A stretch of 64,000 bases of DNA from Herbidospora yilanensis (lineage in GTDB: Bacteria > Actinomycetota > Actinomycetes > Streptosporangiales > Streptosporangiaceae), in the NCBI RefSeq assembly GCF_001570565.1, contig NZ_BBXE01000035.1, positions 62,001-126,000 on the forward strand, given 5' to 3'. A model generated the notes under the pieces. The model did not search any database. It saw only the letters and a program-made list of their open reading frames with translations, and was not told the DNA's origin. The position numbers and the translations under genes were made by a program. Shown piece after piece: positions 56,448 through 64,000 of the stretch; within the stretch, counting starts at the first letter, position 1; each line of letters starts with the position of its first letter.

Positions 56448-57728
56448 TTACACCAACTGATCCTCCCGGTCCGGGTCTCCGGCCTCCCGGCGGGCGGGCA
56501 GGGCGAGTTCGTAGAGGGGCACCGCGGCGGCCGTGGTGATGACGGCGACCAAGACGAGCATCGCGAAGACCTCCTGGCCGATCATCCCGTGGGCCAGGCC
56601 GATGTTGATGAAGATGAGGATCATCAGGCCGCGGGCGTTCATCAGGGCGCCGACGGCGTACGACTCGCGCCACGAGAAGCCCAGGGCGCGCATCGACACG
56701 GCGCAGCCGACGTACTTGCCGAGGAACCCGGCCGCGAGGATCAGCAGGAAGGCCAGCAGCATCGTGCCGCCCGCGATGCCGTCGAGGTGGGTGTTGAGGC
56801 CGGAGAAGGTGAAGAACACCGGCAGCAGCAGGGTGGAGACGACCTCCATCATGCGGCTGTGCAGGGCTTCGCGGAACTTCGGGTCGCGGGGCATGGCCAG
56901 GCCCGCGATGAAGCCGCCGAACACGGCGTAGACGCCGATCCAGTCGGTCAGCCAGCCGGCGGTCAGGGGGACGAGCACGACGACGTACATCATGGTGGGG
57001 CTCAGCGTGCCCGTGGCGGCGAAACGGGCGCCGAGCGGGCGCAGCAGCGGGGCGACCAGTTTCAGCATGACCACGGCGAACAGGGCGGTCAGCGCGATCG
57101 GGCGGAGCGCGCCGGCGCCGCCGGTGTCGAGGTGGAGGGCGGTCAGCACGGCGAGCAGGCACCACGCCACCGCGTCGTCGACCGAGGCGGCGAGCAGGGT
57201 GAGGCGGCCGATCAGGGAGTTCTGGAGGCTGCGTTCGTAGAGGATGCGGGCGAGCATCGGGAACGCGGTCAGCGACAACGCGCCGCCGAGGAAGAGGGCG
57301 AACTGCCATCTGCCGCTCTCCCCGGCCGACAGGCTGCCGTACAGGAGCAGACCCGCGCCGAAACCGAGCGCCAGCGACGGCAGGAAGCCCGAGACGGCCA
57401 GCACCCCGGCCCGTCTGACCTGGGCGGGACTGCTCGCGCTGTGGTCGAGGCCGGCCCCGACGAGGAACATGTAGAGGGTCAGGCCGATGGTGCTCAGGAC
57501 GTACAGGATCGGCTTGATCTCGGGCGGGAACAGCGACTGCTGCGCGGCCGGGAACAACCAGCCGAACAGGGTCGGCCCGAGCAGCACGCCCGCGACCATC
57601 TCCCCCAGCACGCGGGGCTGGCGCACCATCAGCGCCAGCCGCCCGCAGAGCGCGGCGACGGCCAGGATGACGACCAGGGCGGGCAGCACCTTCAGGACGA
57701 GTTCGAGATTCGCGTCCACAGTGATCAC
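56448..57728 (-). CDS. Cation/proton antiporter (CPA2/KefB type)
   Basis: This 426-residue membrane protein has about twelve hydrophobic segments. Family marks are RQPRVLGEMVAGVLLGPTLFG near the N-terminus, the core LTLLAASVDDAVAWCLLAVL with the paired aspartates, and GALMNARGLMILIFINIGL near the C-terminus. It exchanges Na+ or K+ for protons. GTG 57728 overlaps the P450 stop (GTGA) and has GGAG upstream. It is the last of five coupled redox/ligase genes, where it might provide ion balance or act as an exporter. Confidence 0.92.
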   Translation of the reverse strand: MITVDANLELVLKVLPALVVILAVAALCGRLALMVRQPRVLGEMVAGVLLGPTLFGWLFPAAQQSLFPPEIKPILYVLSTIGLTLYMFLVGAGLDHSASSPAQVRRAGVLAVSGFLPSLALGFGAGLLLYGSLSAGESGRWQFALFLGGALSLTAFPMLARILYERSLQNSLIGRLTLLAASVDDAVAWCLLAVLTALHLDTGGAGALRPIALTALFAVVMLKLVAPLLRPLGARFAATGTLSPTMMYVVVLVPLTAGWLTDWIGVYAVFGGFIAGLAMPRDPKFREALHSRMMEVVSTLLLPVFFTFSGLNTHLDGIAGGTMLLAFLLILAAGFLGKYVGCAVSMRALGFSWRESYAVGALMNARGLMILIFINIGLAHGMIGQEVFAMLVLVAVITTAAAVPLYELALPARREAGDPDREDQLV

Positions 57729-58978
57729 CTGTCTCCGAAGTGGCGGGCGCAGAGGGCCTGGCGGCGGGCGTCCCAGACCATGTAGGCGCCGAGCACGAGC
57801 TGGACGAGGCTGCGCCAGACGTCCTCCCACCGGTCGCGCGCCGCCATGACCCGGAGTCTCCAGGCGGGTGGCGGCGTGCCGGCGGGGGTGAGCAGGCAGG
57901 GGCCCCGGTTGGGCAGGGAGCGGGTGTGCCGGGCCGACGACGAGAACTCCCAGCGGCGCAGGAGTTCCCGGGACGCCGCGCGCAGCGCGATCGGCGCCAG
58001 GCGCCAGGCCGGGCAGGGCCGGTTGGCGGCGATGCCGAACGGGATGTGGTTGAGGTCGCGGACGCCGTGCTCGAACCGGCCCGGGTCGAAGCGGTCCGGG
58101 TCGGGGAATCCGGCGCGGTGGAAGTCGGGATAGTTGAAGCAGAGCACCGACCCGTCCGGGATGTCGGGCATGTCGCCCCGGGTGATGCGGTGCGCGACGC
58201 CGAACAGCGGATAGAGCCGGAAGGTCTCGTTGATGACCTGGTCGAGGAAGCGGTCGTCTCCGGTACGGGCCCGCGCCTGCGTCTCCTTGTGGTGGGCCAG
58301 GACCATGCCGAGGTGCGCGGTCGCCTCGGCCATCTGGACCACGGCCGTGTTGAAGAAGACGCCCTGCAGGTAGAGGGCCTGCTCGCGCCGGGTCAGGCCG
58401 CCGGGGAGCGGCTGCCGGACGTCGTCGAGCCGGGTTTCGAGATAGGCGGTGAGCCGGTCGCGGCGGTCCATGTGCCGCAGGCCCGTGCACTTCAGCGCGG
58501 TCACCACGTCGTCGGCGTTGGCCACGATCAGGGCGCGGGCCTCCGGCGGGCACTCCTCGCCGAAGACGAGTCCGTAGGAGAACTCGGCCCAGACCGGCAT
58601 GGCCAGGTCGCGCAGCCGGTAGGCGGGCGCGGCGCGGCGGGCGCACCGCACGGCCAGGTCCTCGATCGTGGTCTTCGAGACCGCCAGGAACCCCCGCGTG
58701 GCCGCGGCCACGGCGTCGTAGCGCTCCCCCGGTTCCAGGTGCTCCTGGTGCAGGTCGGCGCCCGGGGAGAGCCAGTACCAGAACAGGTCGGACAGGGCCG
58801 CGCCCCGGCTGCGTCCCGAGGCGGCCGGGTGGGAGTAGACCTCGCGGAACCGTTCGACCGGCACCGTGACCGTGTCCTGGCCGTTGACCCGCTCGAACAC
58901 CAGCAGCCGCAGGGCGACGACCCGGCCGGGCAGCCACCAGGGCAGGCTCAGCACGAACAGGACCGCGAGGATCAGCAT
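57725..58978 (-). CDS. Membrane-anchored cytochrome P450
   Basis: This 417-residue protein has an N-terminal anchor MLILAVLFVLSLPWWLPG. The heme-binding loop is PFGIAANRPCPAW (F314 to C322), and the ExxR motif is E251-T-F-R254 in VINETFRLYPLFG. The helix-I stretch QMAEAT lacks the common AGxDT acid, so oxygen activation may differ. It is a monooxygenase-type enzyme of unknown substrate, unusual among soluble bacterial P450s in having a membrane anchor. ATG 58978 overlaps the hydroxy-acid oxidase stop by 7 bp. Confidence 0.88.
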   Translation of the reverse strand: MLILAVLFVLSLPWWLPGRVVALRLLVFERVNGQDTVTVPVERFREVYSHPAASGRSRGAALSDLFWYWLSPGADLHQEHLEPGERYDAVAAATRGFLAVSKTTIEDLAVRCARRAAPAYRLRDLAMPVWAEFSYGLVFGEECPPEARALIVANADDVVTALKCTGLRHMDRRDRLTAYLETRLDDVRQPLPGGLTRREQALYLQGVFFNTAVVQMAEATAHLGMVLAHHKETQARARTGDDRFLDQVINETFRLYPLFGVAHRITRGDMPDIPDGSVLCFNYPDFHRAGFPDPDRFDPGRFEHGVRDLNHIPFGIAANRPCPAWRLAPIALRAASRELLRRWEFSSSARHTRSLPNRGPCLLTPAGTPPPAWRLRVMAARDRWEDVWRSLVQLVLGAYMVWDARRQALCARHFGDR

Positions 58979-59976
58979 CGCCGCACCACGCTCGGGTCGA
59001 GCGGGGCGCCGACGAGCGCCATGGCGACCTCGGTCTCGGCGCGGAACCGGCGCAGCACCTCGCGCACGCCCCGCTCCCCCTCGGCGGCCAGGCCCCACAG
59101 GATCGGCCGCCCGACCAGCACCGCGCGGGCCCCCAGGGCGAGCGCGGTCACGACGTCGGTGCCGCGCCGCACCCCGCCGTCGACCGTCACCGGGACGGCC
59201 GCGCCGACCGCGTCCACGACCCCGGGCAGCAGGTCGACGGCGGCGGCGACGCGGTCGAGCTGGCGTCCGCCGTGGTTGGAGACCATGACCATCGCGGCCC
59301 CGTGGCCGACGGCGGTCCGGGCGTCGTCCGGGTGGGTGACGCCCTTCACGATCAGCGGCAGGTCGGTGACCTCGCGCAGCCGGTCGAGATGGGCCCAGGA
59401 GATCTCCGGGGAGAACTCGATCGGCCGCACCACGTCGCCTTCGCGGAGGTTCTCGCAGGCCAGGCCCTCGGGCAGGTCGCGGAAGCCGTTGTGCAGGTCG
59501 CGCGGCCGGATGCCGAACACCGGCGAGTCGGCGGTGACGACGAGGGCCCGGCAGCCCGCCTTCGCCGCCCGGCCGACGACGCGCTCGGTGAAGGCCATGT
59601 CGGGCTGCACGTAGAGCTGGAACCAGAGGGTCGCGCCGGTCTCCGCGATGGCCTCGACCGGGGTGGTCGAGGCCATGCTGACGATCATGACGGTGTCCTC
59701 GGCCGCGGCGGCCCGCGCGGTCGCGAGCTCGCCGTCGGGGTGCGCGAGCCGGTGGAAGGCGGTCGGGGCGACCAGCACCGGCAGGGACGCACGGCCACCG
59801 GGCAGGGTCACCGCCAGGTCGGGTCTCACGCCGCTGAGCACGCGGGGGACCAGCCGCAGCCGGGCGAACGCCGCCTCGTTCTCGTGTACGGCGGTCTCGT
59901 CGCCGGCCCCGCCGGCGAAGTAGTCGTAGTGGGCCTTCGGGAGGCGTGCCCTCGCGACGGCCTCGTACGAGGGCAT
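58972..59976 (-). CDS. FMN-dependent alpha-hydroxy-acid oxidase/dehydrogenase
   Basis: This 334-residue TIM-barrel flavoprotein of the lactate/glycolate oxidase family has HYDYFAGGAGDETAVHENEA near the N-terminus, LPVLVAPTAFHRLAHPDGEL, the FMN/substrate lysine in LIVKGV and the active-site signature VSNHGGRQLD with the catalytic histidine, then VDGGVRRGTDVVTALALGA. It is slightly shorter than typical relatives. It converts a 2-hydroxy acid to a 2-keto acid. The ATG overlaps the flavoprotein stop by one base (TGATG). Confidence 0.94.
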   Translation of the reverse strand: MPSYEAVARARLPKAHYDYFAGGAGDETAVHENEAAFARLRLVPRVLSGVRPDLAVTLPGGRASLPVLVAPTAFHRLAHPDGELATARAAAAEDTVMIVSMASTTPVEAIAETGATLWFQLYVQPDMAFTERVVGRAAKAGCRALVVTADSPVFGIRPRDLHNGFRDLPEGLACENLREGDVVRPIEFSPEISWAHLDRLREVTDLPLIVKGVTHPDDARTAVGHGAAMVMVSNHGGRQLDRVAAAVDLLPGVVDAVGAAVPVTVDGGVRRGTDVVTALALGARAVLVGRPILWGLAAEGERGVREVLRRFRAETEVAMALVGAPLDPSVVRRC

Positions 59977-61481
59977 CAGGCCCGCCGGGCGAAGAAGGCG
60001 CGCAGGGGCTCCAGGTGGACGTCCGGGGAGGTCCAGTCGTTCTCCAGGTTCTCCGTGACGTGGTGGACGGCCGGTTCCTCGCCGGGGCGGTGGTGGCGGA
60101 CGACCGGGTGGAGGTAGTGGCCCTCGTCGGCGCGGGCGGCGTCGCTCTGGGTGATCCGGCCCACGGTCACGTCGAAGGGGTCGACCTGGTCGTGGCCGGG
60201 GCCGTACTCCAGCGTGATCGTGTAGTGAGGACCCTCGATCGGCAGGTCGGCCGGGCGTTCCTCCAGATAGCGGCCGTCGTGGGTGATCACGTCGGCGATC
60301 ACGCCGAACTGCTGCCACAGCGCCGAACTGCGGTTGACCCGGTCGAGCACCGCCTGCGCCATCGCCTTCGGGTCGGCGCCGACCTCCCTGGCGGGCCACG
60401 GGACGTCGTGGTGCCGCTCCTCCAGGACGCGGTGGAGGGCGCGCGCGCCGTACCGGAAACCGTGGATGAAGCCGCTGGTCCCGCGCTTGAAGTCGCGTGA
60501 CTGGGTGATGGTGCCGGCGAAGTACAGGCCCGGGACGTCGGCCGACTCGTAGGCCGGGGTGAGAGCCGGGAACCGGCCGCTGGCGTGCAGCGCCGGGCGG
60601 CAGGTGTCGTCGAAGATCGACCGGTCGAACGCGAAGCCGGCGCAGACGATGACGCGGTCGTAGGGGATGTCCTTGGTGACCTCGTCGGCCCGCACGAACG
60701 CGACGGTCACCCGGTAGGTGCCGTCGTCGAGGCGCTCGATGTGGCGCACGTCGCCGTCGAGGACGGCGTTCTGCGACTTGAGCTGGTAGGTGTCGAGGAA
60801 GTTGTTGTTGACCGCGCGCAGATGGCCCACGTAGTGGGTGCGCCAGGCCATCTTGACCGAGTGCGGCCCGGCCACGTGGACGACGGCGGCGGTCTCGACC
60901 AGGTTGTCGGCGGTCTCGAAGGCCGAGTTGCCCTTGCCGATGATGAGGACCCGCTTGTCGAGGAAGTCCTTGGGGTCGACGGAGACCAGGCCGTACTGTT
61001 CGGCCTGCTCGATTCCGGGGATGGCCGGGACGTTCTCCCGGCTCACGCCGGTGGCGACGATCACCTGCCGGGCGGTGCGCACGGTGCCGTGGTCGTCGGT
61101 GACGGCGAACCCGCCGTCCGTCCTGGTGACGTGGCGGGCGCGGGAGCCGTACACGACGTCGAGGCCCTCGGCGAATCTGGCCAGGTAGCGCACCATGTCG
61201 TCGGCGTGCGGGAAGTAGCGGTCGCTGAAGCGGGTGAACAGCAGCTCCGGGTCGTCGGACAGCAGGCTGTTCCAGTCCATCCGCAGGTTCAATTCGGGGT
61301 CGTCGGTGCCGTTGTGCTTCTTGTTGATGGAGATCAGGGTCCGATGGCGGGGGAAGGTCGCGAAGAACGTGCCCGGCGCCGGGCCCGCCTCCATGATCGT
61401 GTACGACCTTCCGGCCGCCCTCAGGAACCATCCCATCTGCAGACCGGCCGGTCCCGCGCCGATCACCAGGTAATCCAGCAT
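59976..61481 (-). CDS. FOXRED2-like FAD-dependent oxidoreductase
   Basis: This 501-residue flavoprotein has FAD-binding VIGAGPAGLQMGWFLRAAGR at the N-terminus, FATFPRHRTLISINKKHNG typical of FOXRED2-like proteins, an NAD(P)-binding VLIIGKGNSAFETADNLV (about 170-187) and PGLYFAGTITQS. The layout is that of group B flavin monooxygenases, and a hydroxylase of a lipid-like or amine substrate is possible. It follows the acyl-AMP ligase gene by 24 bp and is coupled to the hydroxy-acid oxidase. Confidence 0.88.
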   Translation of the reverse strand: MLDYLVIGAGPAGLQMGWFLRAAGRSYTIMEAGPAPGTFFATFPRHRTLISINKKHNGTDDPELNLRMDWNSLLSDDPELLFTRFSDRYFPHADDMVRYLARFAEGLDVVYGSRARHVTRTDGGFAVTDDHGTVRTARQVIVATGVSRENVPAIPGIEQAEQYGLVSVDPKDFLDKRVLIIGKGNSAFETADNLVETAAVVHVAGPHSVKMAWRTHYVGHLRAVNNNFLDTYQLKSQNAVLDGDVRHIERLDDGTYRVTVAFVRADEVTKDIPYDRVIVCAGFAFDRSIFDDTCRPALHASGRFPALTPAYESADVPGLYFAGTITQSRDFKRGTSGFIHGFRYGARALHRVLEERHHDVPWPAREVGADPKAMAQAVLDRVNRSSALWQQFGVIADVITHDGRYLEERPADLPIEGPHYTITLEYGPGHDQVDPFDVTVGRITQSDAARADEGHYLHPVVRHHRPGEEPAVHHVTENLENDWTSPDVHLEPLRAFFARRA

Positions 61482-61505
61482 GCCCCCAGTGTTGGCGGGC
61501 GATTC

Positions 61506-62855
61506 TCAGAGAACGATCAGAGCCAGTAAGGCCTGCTTGTCAGGTTTCCCCGACGCGGCCAGCGGGACCTCGTCGATGACCGTGATCGTGGCGGGCACGT
61601 GGTCGGCCCCCAGTTCCTCCCGCACGTGGCCCTTCAGCTCCCCGATGTCGGGATCCTTCGCCACGACGAACGCGTGCGCCGCCTCGCCGGTGGCCCGGTC
61701 CGGGGCGCCGACGACGTAGGCCGCCTCGACGCCGGGACGGCTCTCCAGGACCCGTTCGATCGGCCCGAGGTAGACGACCATGGCGTTGACCATGACGGCC
61801 TCGCGCGCCCGCCCCTCGATGTGGACGAAGCCGTCGTCGTCGACGTGGCCCAGGTCCCCGGTGCGGAACCAGCCGTCGGCGATCGGGTTCTCCTCCCCGT
61901 TCCAGTAGCCCGTCATCAGGTAGGGGCTGCTGACCAGCAACTCCCCCTCATGGGCCCTGACCCGCACCATCGGATGGGGCCGGCCGACCGTCGAGGCCTT
62001 GCCGGGCAGGTCGCGCGGGGTGAGCATGGAGATCGAGCCGGCCTCCGTCGCGCCGTAGCCCTGGTAGACCACCGGCCCGAGCAGCTTCACCGCCCGCTCC
62101 AGCCGGGACGCGGAGATGGGCGAACCGCCGACCATCATGGCGCGCATGTCGGGCAGTTCGGTGCCGGTGTCGATGATCTGGGTCAGCCGCGGGACGGTGA
62201 AGATCGAGCCGGTGATGCGCAGGTCGCGGTAGACGCGGGGGAACTCCGGGTCCACCGGGATCACGACGGTGCCGCCGCCGAGCAGCGCCAGGCCGAGGAA
62301 CTCGAAGACGACCATGCTCGCCAGCGTGCCGAACAGCAGGTACCGCTCGAATCCGGCGGCCATCTCCCGGGCGACCGGCGACCACGCGCCGGGCTGCCAG
62401 GCCCAGTGCCGGTCGAGCGCGCCGTAGGTGACGGCACAGCCCTTCGGCCGTCCGGTGCTGCCGCTGGTGAAGGCCAGCAGCGCGACGTCGCCCGGACGGC
62501 CCAGCGGGGTCAGGCAGGTGCCGGCCCCCACCTCCGGCAGGGTCGTGTCGTCGACGACGTGGTCGACGTCCATGGCGAGGACGTGGGCCAGTTGCGCCTT
62601 CGAGTAGCCCGGCCGCACGCCCACCACCCGGCAGCCCAGGACGTGCGCGGCCATCTGGGCGGCGAACGCCTCCGGCGTGACCGAGGTGCGGAACGCGACG
62701 GCCTTGCCGCGCAGGCCCTTGGCGTCCAGGGTGCCCGCCATCGCGCCGATCAGGGCGAGCAGCTCGGCGCGGGTGACGACGCGCGAGCCGTGCTCGAAGA
62801 CCGGCCGGTCCGGTTCCTCGCGCAGGAGGTCCAGCAGCGGTGCGGGGAAGACCAT
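61506..62855 (-). CDS. Acyl-AMP ligase (AMP-binding/adenylate-forming enzyme)
   Basis: This 449-residue ANL-superfamily enzyme has core motifs LLAFTSGSTGRPKG (A3), YQGYGATEAGSISM (A5), GWFRTGDLGHVDDDGFVHIE (A7-A8) and terminal ASGKPDKQALL with the catalytic lysine (A10). It activates a carboxylic acid as an acyl-adenylate, and transfer to CoA or a carrier is possible although no carrier protein is encoded nearby. The N-terminal part is short for the family. ATG 62855 has AAGGAG 8 bp upstream. It heads the five-gene operon and is divergent from sulfotransferase copy 2. Confidence 0.92.
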   Translation of the reverse strand: MVFPAPLLDLLREEPDRPVFEHGSRVVTRAELLALIGAMAGTLDAKGLRGKAVAFRTSVTPEAFAAQMAAHVLGCRVVGVRPGYSKAQLAHVLAMDVDHVVDDTTLPEVGAGTCLTPLGRPGDVALLAFTSGSTGRPKGCAVTYGALDRHWAWQPGAWSPVAREMAAGFERYLLFGTLASMVVFEFLGLALLGGGTVVIPVDPEFPRVYRDLRITGSIFTVPRLTQIIDTGTELPDMRAMMVGGSPISASRLERAVKLLGPVVYQGYGATEAGSISMLTPRDLPGKASTVGRPHPMVRVRAHEGELLVSSPYLMTGYWNGEENPIADGWFRTGDLGHVDDDGFVHIEGRAREAVMVNAMVVYLGPIERVLESRPGVEAAYVVGAPDRATGEAAHAFVVAKDPDIGELKGHVREELGADHVPATITVIDEVPLAASGKPDKQALLALIVL

Positions 62856-62946
62856 GACGCGTCTCCTTCGGGTCTGGGAAAGCGGCGACGGACGCGATAC
62901 AACCACCGTGAGATCAGAGCCCGATCAGACCCCCGGGAGGCCGCTC

Positions 62947-63636
62947 GTGGACGTCATCGGCGCGGGATTCGGCCGGACCGGCACCCGGTCGCTGAAGGCG
63001 GCACTCGAACTGCTCGGATTCGGCCCCTGCTACCACATGTCCACCGTGGTCGCCGAGCCGCGCCGGGTCAGGCAGTGGCTCGACGTGGGCGAGGGGGGGC
63101 CGGCCGACTGGGACACGATCTTCGCGGGCCACCGGTCGGCGGTCGACTTCCCGGCGGCGTCGTACTGGCGCGAACTCGCCGCCCACCACCCGGCGGCGAA
63201 GGTGATCCTGACGGTCCGCGACCCCGGCCGCTGGTACGACAGCGCCCGCGAGACCATCTTCCGCCGCGAGATCGACGCCGGCACGCCCCAACCGTGGCGG
63301 CGCCGGGTGATGAGCCGCCTGATCGCCTGGCGGGCGCCCGATTTCGCGATCTTCCCCCGGATGTCGAAGGCGACCGTGTCCGACCGGCTGTTCGGCGGCC
63401 GGGTGGCCGACCGCGACCACTGCGTCGCGGTGTTCCGCCGCCACGTCGAGGAGGTCCGCGCGACGATCCCGGCCGACCGGCTGCTGGTGTTCGAGTGCCG
63501 GGAGGGCTGGGAGCCGCTGTGCCGGTTTCTGGGGGTGCCGGTGCCGGACGTGCCGTTTCCGCGGGCCAACGAGCGGGCGGCTTTTCGGGCCAAGCGGCCG
63601 GGGCGGGCGCTGGGCCTGATCGTCCGGGGCCGCTGA
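62947..63636 (+). CDS. Sulfotransferase-family protein, copy 2
   Basis: This 229-residue paralogue of the gene at 53877 shares VIGAGFGRTGTRSLKAALEL, GFGPCYHM, RQWLDVG, SYWRELA, VILTVRDPGRWYDSARETIF and CREGWEPLCRFLGVPVPDVP. The P-loop GRTGTRSL is intact, whereas copy 1 has GRTCTLSL. GTG 62947 has GGGAGG 6 bp upstream. Only 91 bp separate it from the divergent ligase gene, so the two may share regulation and the protein may sulfate the pathway's product. Confidence 0.87.
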   Translation: MDVIGAGFGRTGTRSLKAALELLGFGPCYHMSTVVAEPRRVRQWLDVGEGGPADWDTIFAGHRSAVDFPAASYWRELAAHHPAAKVILTVRDPGRWYDSARETIFRREIDAGTPQPWRRRVMSRLIAWRAPDFAIFPRMSKATVSDRLFGGRVADRDHCVAVFRRHVEEVRATIPADRLLVFECREGWEPLCRFLGVPVPDVPFPRANERAAFRAKRPGRALGLIVRGR

Positions 63637-63640
63637 GGCC

Positions 63641-64000
63641 TCAGCCCGCCAGCAGCGCGCGCATCCGGCCGATCTCGATCTGCTGGCCCGTCACGATGTC
63701 GAGCGCCAGTGTCCGCATCAACTGGTCGCGGCCGCCCTTCAGTTGCTCCCCCGCCATCGTCACCGCCCCCTCGTGGTGGCGGATCATCAGCGTCAGGAAC
63801 AGGCGGTCGAACGCCTGCCCGCGTGCCGACCGCAGGTCGTTCATCTCCTCCAGCGAGGCCATGCCGTAGCCGGTGGTGTGGGCGTGGCCCGCGGGGATCT
63901 CGCGGCCGAGCCGGGTGAGCCAGCCGGACAGGACGCCGATCTCCGGCTGCTGGGCGGCCGTGATCCGGCCGGCCAGGGCTTTGACCCGCTCGTCTTGGGC
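63641..64000 (-). CDS. DUF305-family protein, truncated by the window edge
   Basis: The C-terminal 119 residues of a DUF305 (ferritin-like four-helix) protein are visible: HAHTTGYGMASLEEMNDLRS, then FLTLMIRHHEGAVTMAGEQL and GQQIEIGRMRALLAG. The histidines in MIRHHEGA probably bind metal. The frame runs open past the right end of the window, so the start and any signal peptide lie outside. ATG 63862 is internal. Confidence 0.88.
   Translation of the reverse strand, partial: AQDERVKALAGRITAAQQPEIGVLSGWLTRLGREIPAGHAHTTGYGMASLEEMNDLRSARGQAFDRLFLTLMIRHHEGAVTMAGEQLKGGRDQLMRTLALDIVTGQQIEIGRMRALLAG

Noticed and set aside
1-64000. CRISPR arrays, insertion sequences, integrases, PKS/NRPS genes, rRNA genes
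   Set aside because: None was recognised: no regularly spaced identical repeats, no transposase or integrase motifs, no carrier or ketosynthase domains.

Overview
The window is very GC-rich DNA with strong G/C preference at third codon positions, GTG/TTG starts, leaderless genes, an ssgB-type sporulation gene and secreted glycan-degrading enzymes carrying CBM2, CBM13 and CBM32-like modules. This points to a sporulating, plant-polymer-degrading actinomycete, most like Streptosporangiaceae (Nonomuraea-like). The family assignment is inference from gene style.

Layout. 1-500: zinc-free ribosomal proteins L33 and L31 behind a Zur-type box. 845-8300: an IclR-regulated operon of aldehyde dehydrogenase, a sugar ABC importer and a secreted CBM32-tailed protein. 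8350-12292: PL3 pectate lyase, a secreted beta-propeller, an XRE regulator and two small enzymes. 12346-16013: cold-shock protein, then malic enzyme and class II fumarase. 16135-20368: GH5-CBM13 glycosidase behind a LacI-type operator, a collapsed SARP/AfsR-like pseudogene and a NarL-type two-component system.

20537-37554 is the carbohydrate centre. A five-gene operon (L-fuconate dehydratase, sugar ABC importer, ROK regulator) lies beside a secreted PQQ-type sugar dehydrogenase, a GH95-like alpha-L-fucosidase candidate, a secreted ThuA-DUF1080 (3-keto-glycoside hydrolase family) protein and a GH18-CBM13 chitinase. The dehydrogenase and the ThuA-DUF1080 protein end in nearly the same pair of CBM32-like modules, so an oxidative attack on a fucosylated glycan is a plausible unified function.

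37737-48990 holds regulatory and housekeeping genes. It includes an ECF41 sigma factor whose divergent promoters share a perfect 22-bp palindrome, each with motif, 16-bp spacer and CGTC. 50434-53592: ssgB, tRNA-Val(CAC), a dense hairpin array, a decayed regulator gene and a lower-GC gene fusing an Mrr-type PD-(D/E)XK nuclease to pentapeptide repeats, a candidate one-gene defence system. 53877-63636: two paralogous sulfotransferases bracket an OmpR-type two-component system and a tightly coupled five-gene operon (acyl-AMP ligase, FOXRED2-like flavoprotein, FMN hydroxy-acid oxidase, membrane-anchored P450, cation/proton antiporter) that looks like an undescribed small-molecule pathway. The window ends inside a DUF305 gene.

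The ORFs antisense to real genes throughout are codon-bias artefacts and are omitted.
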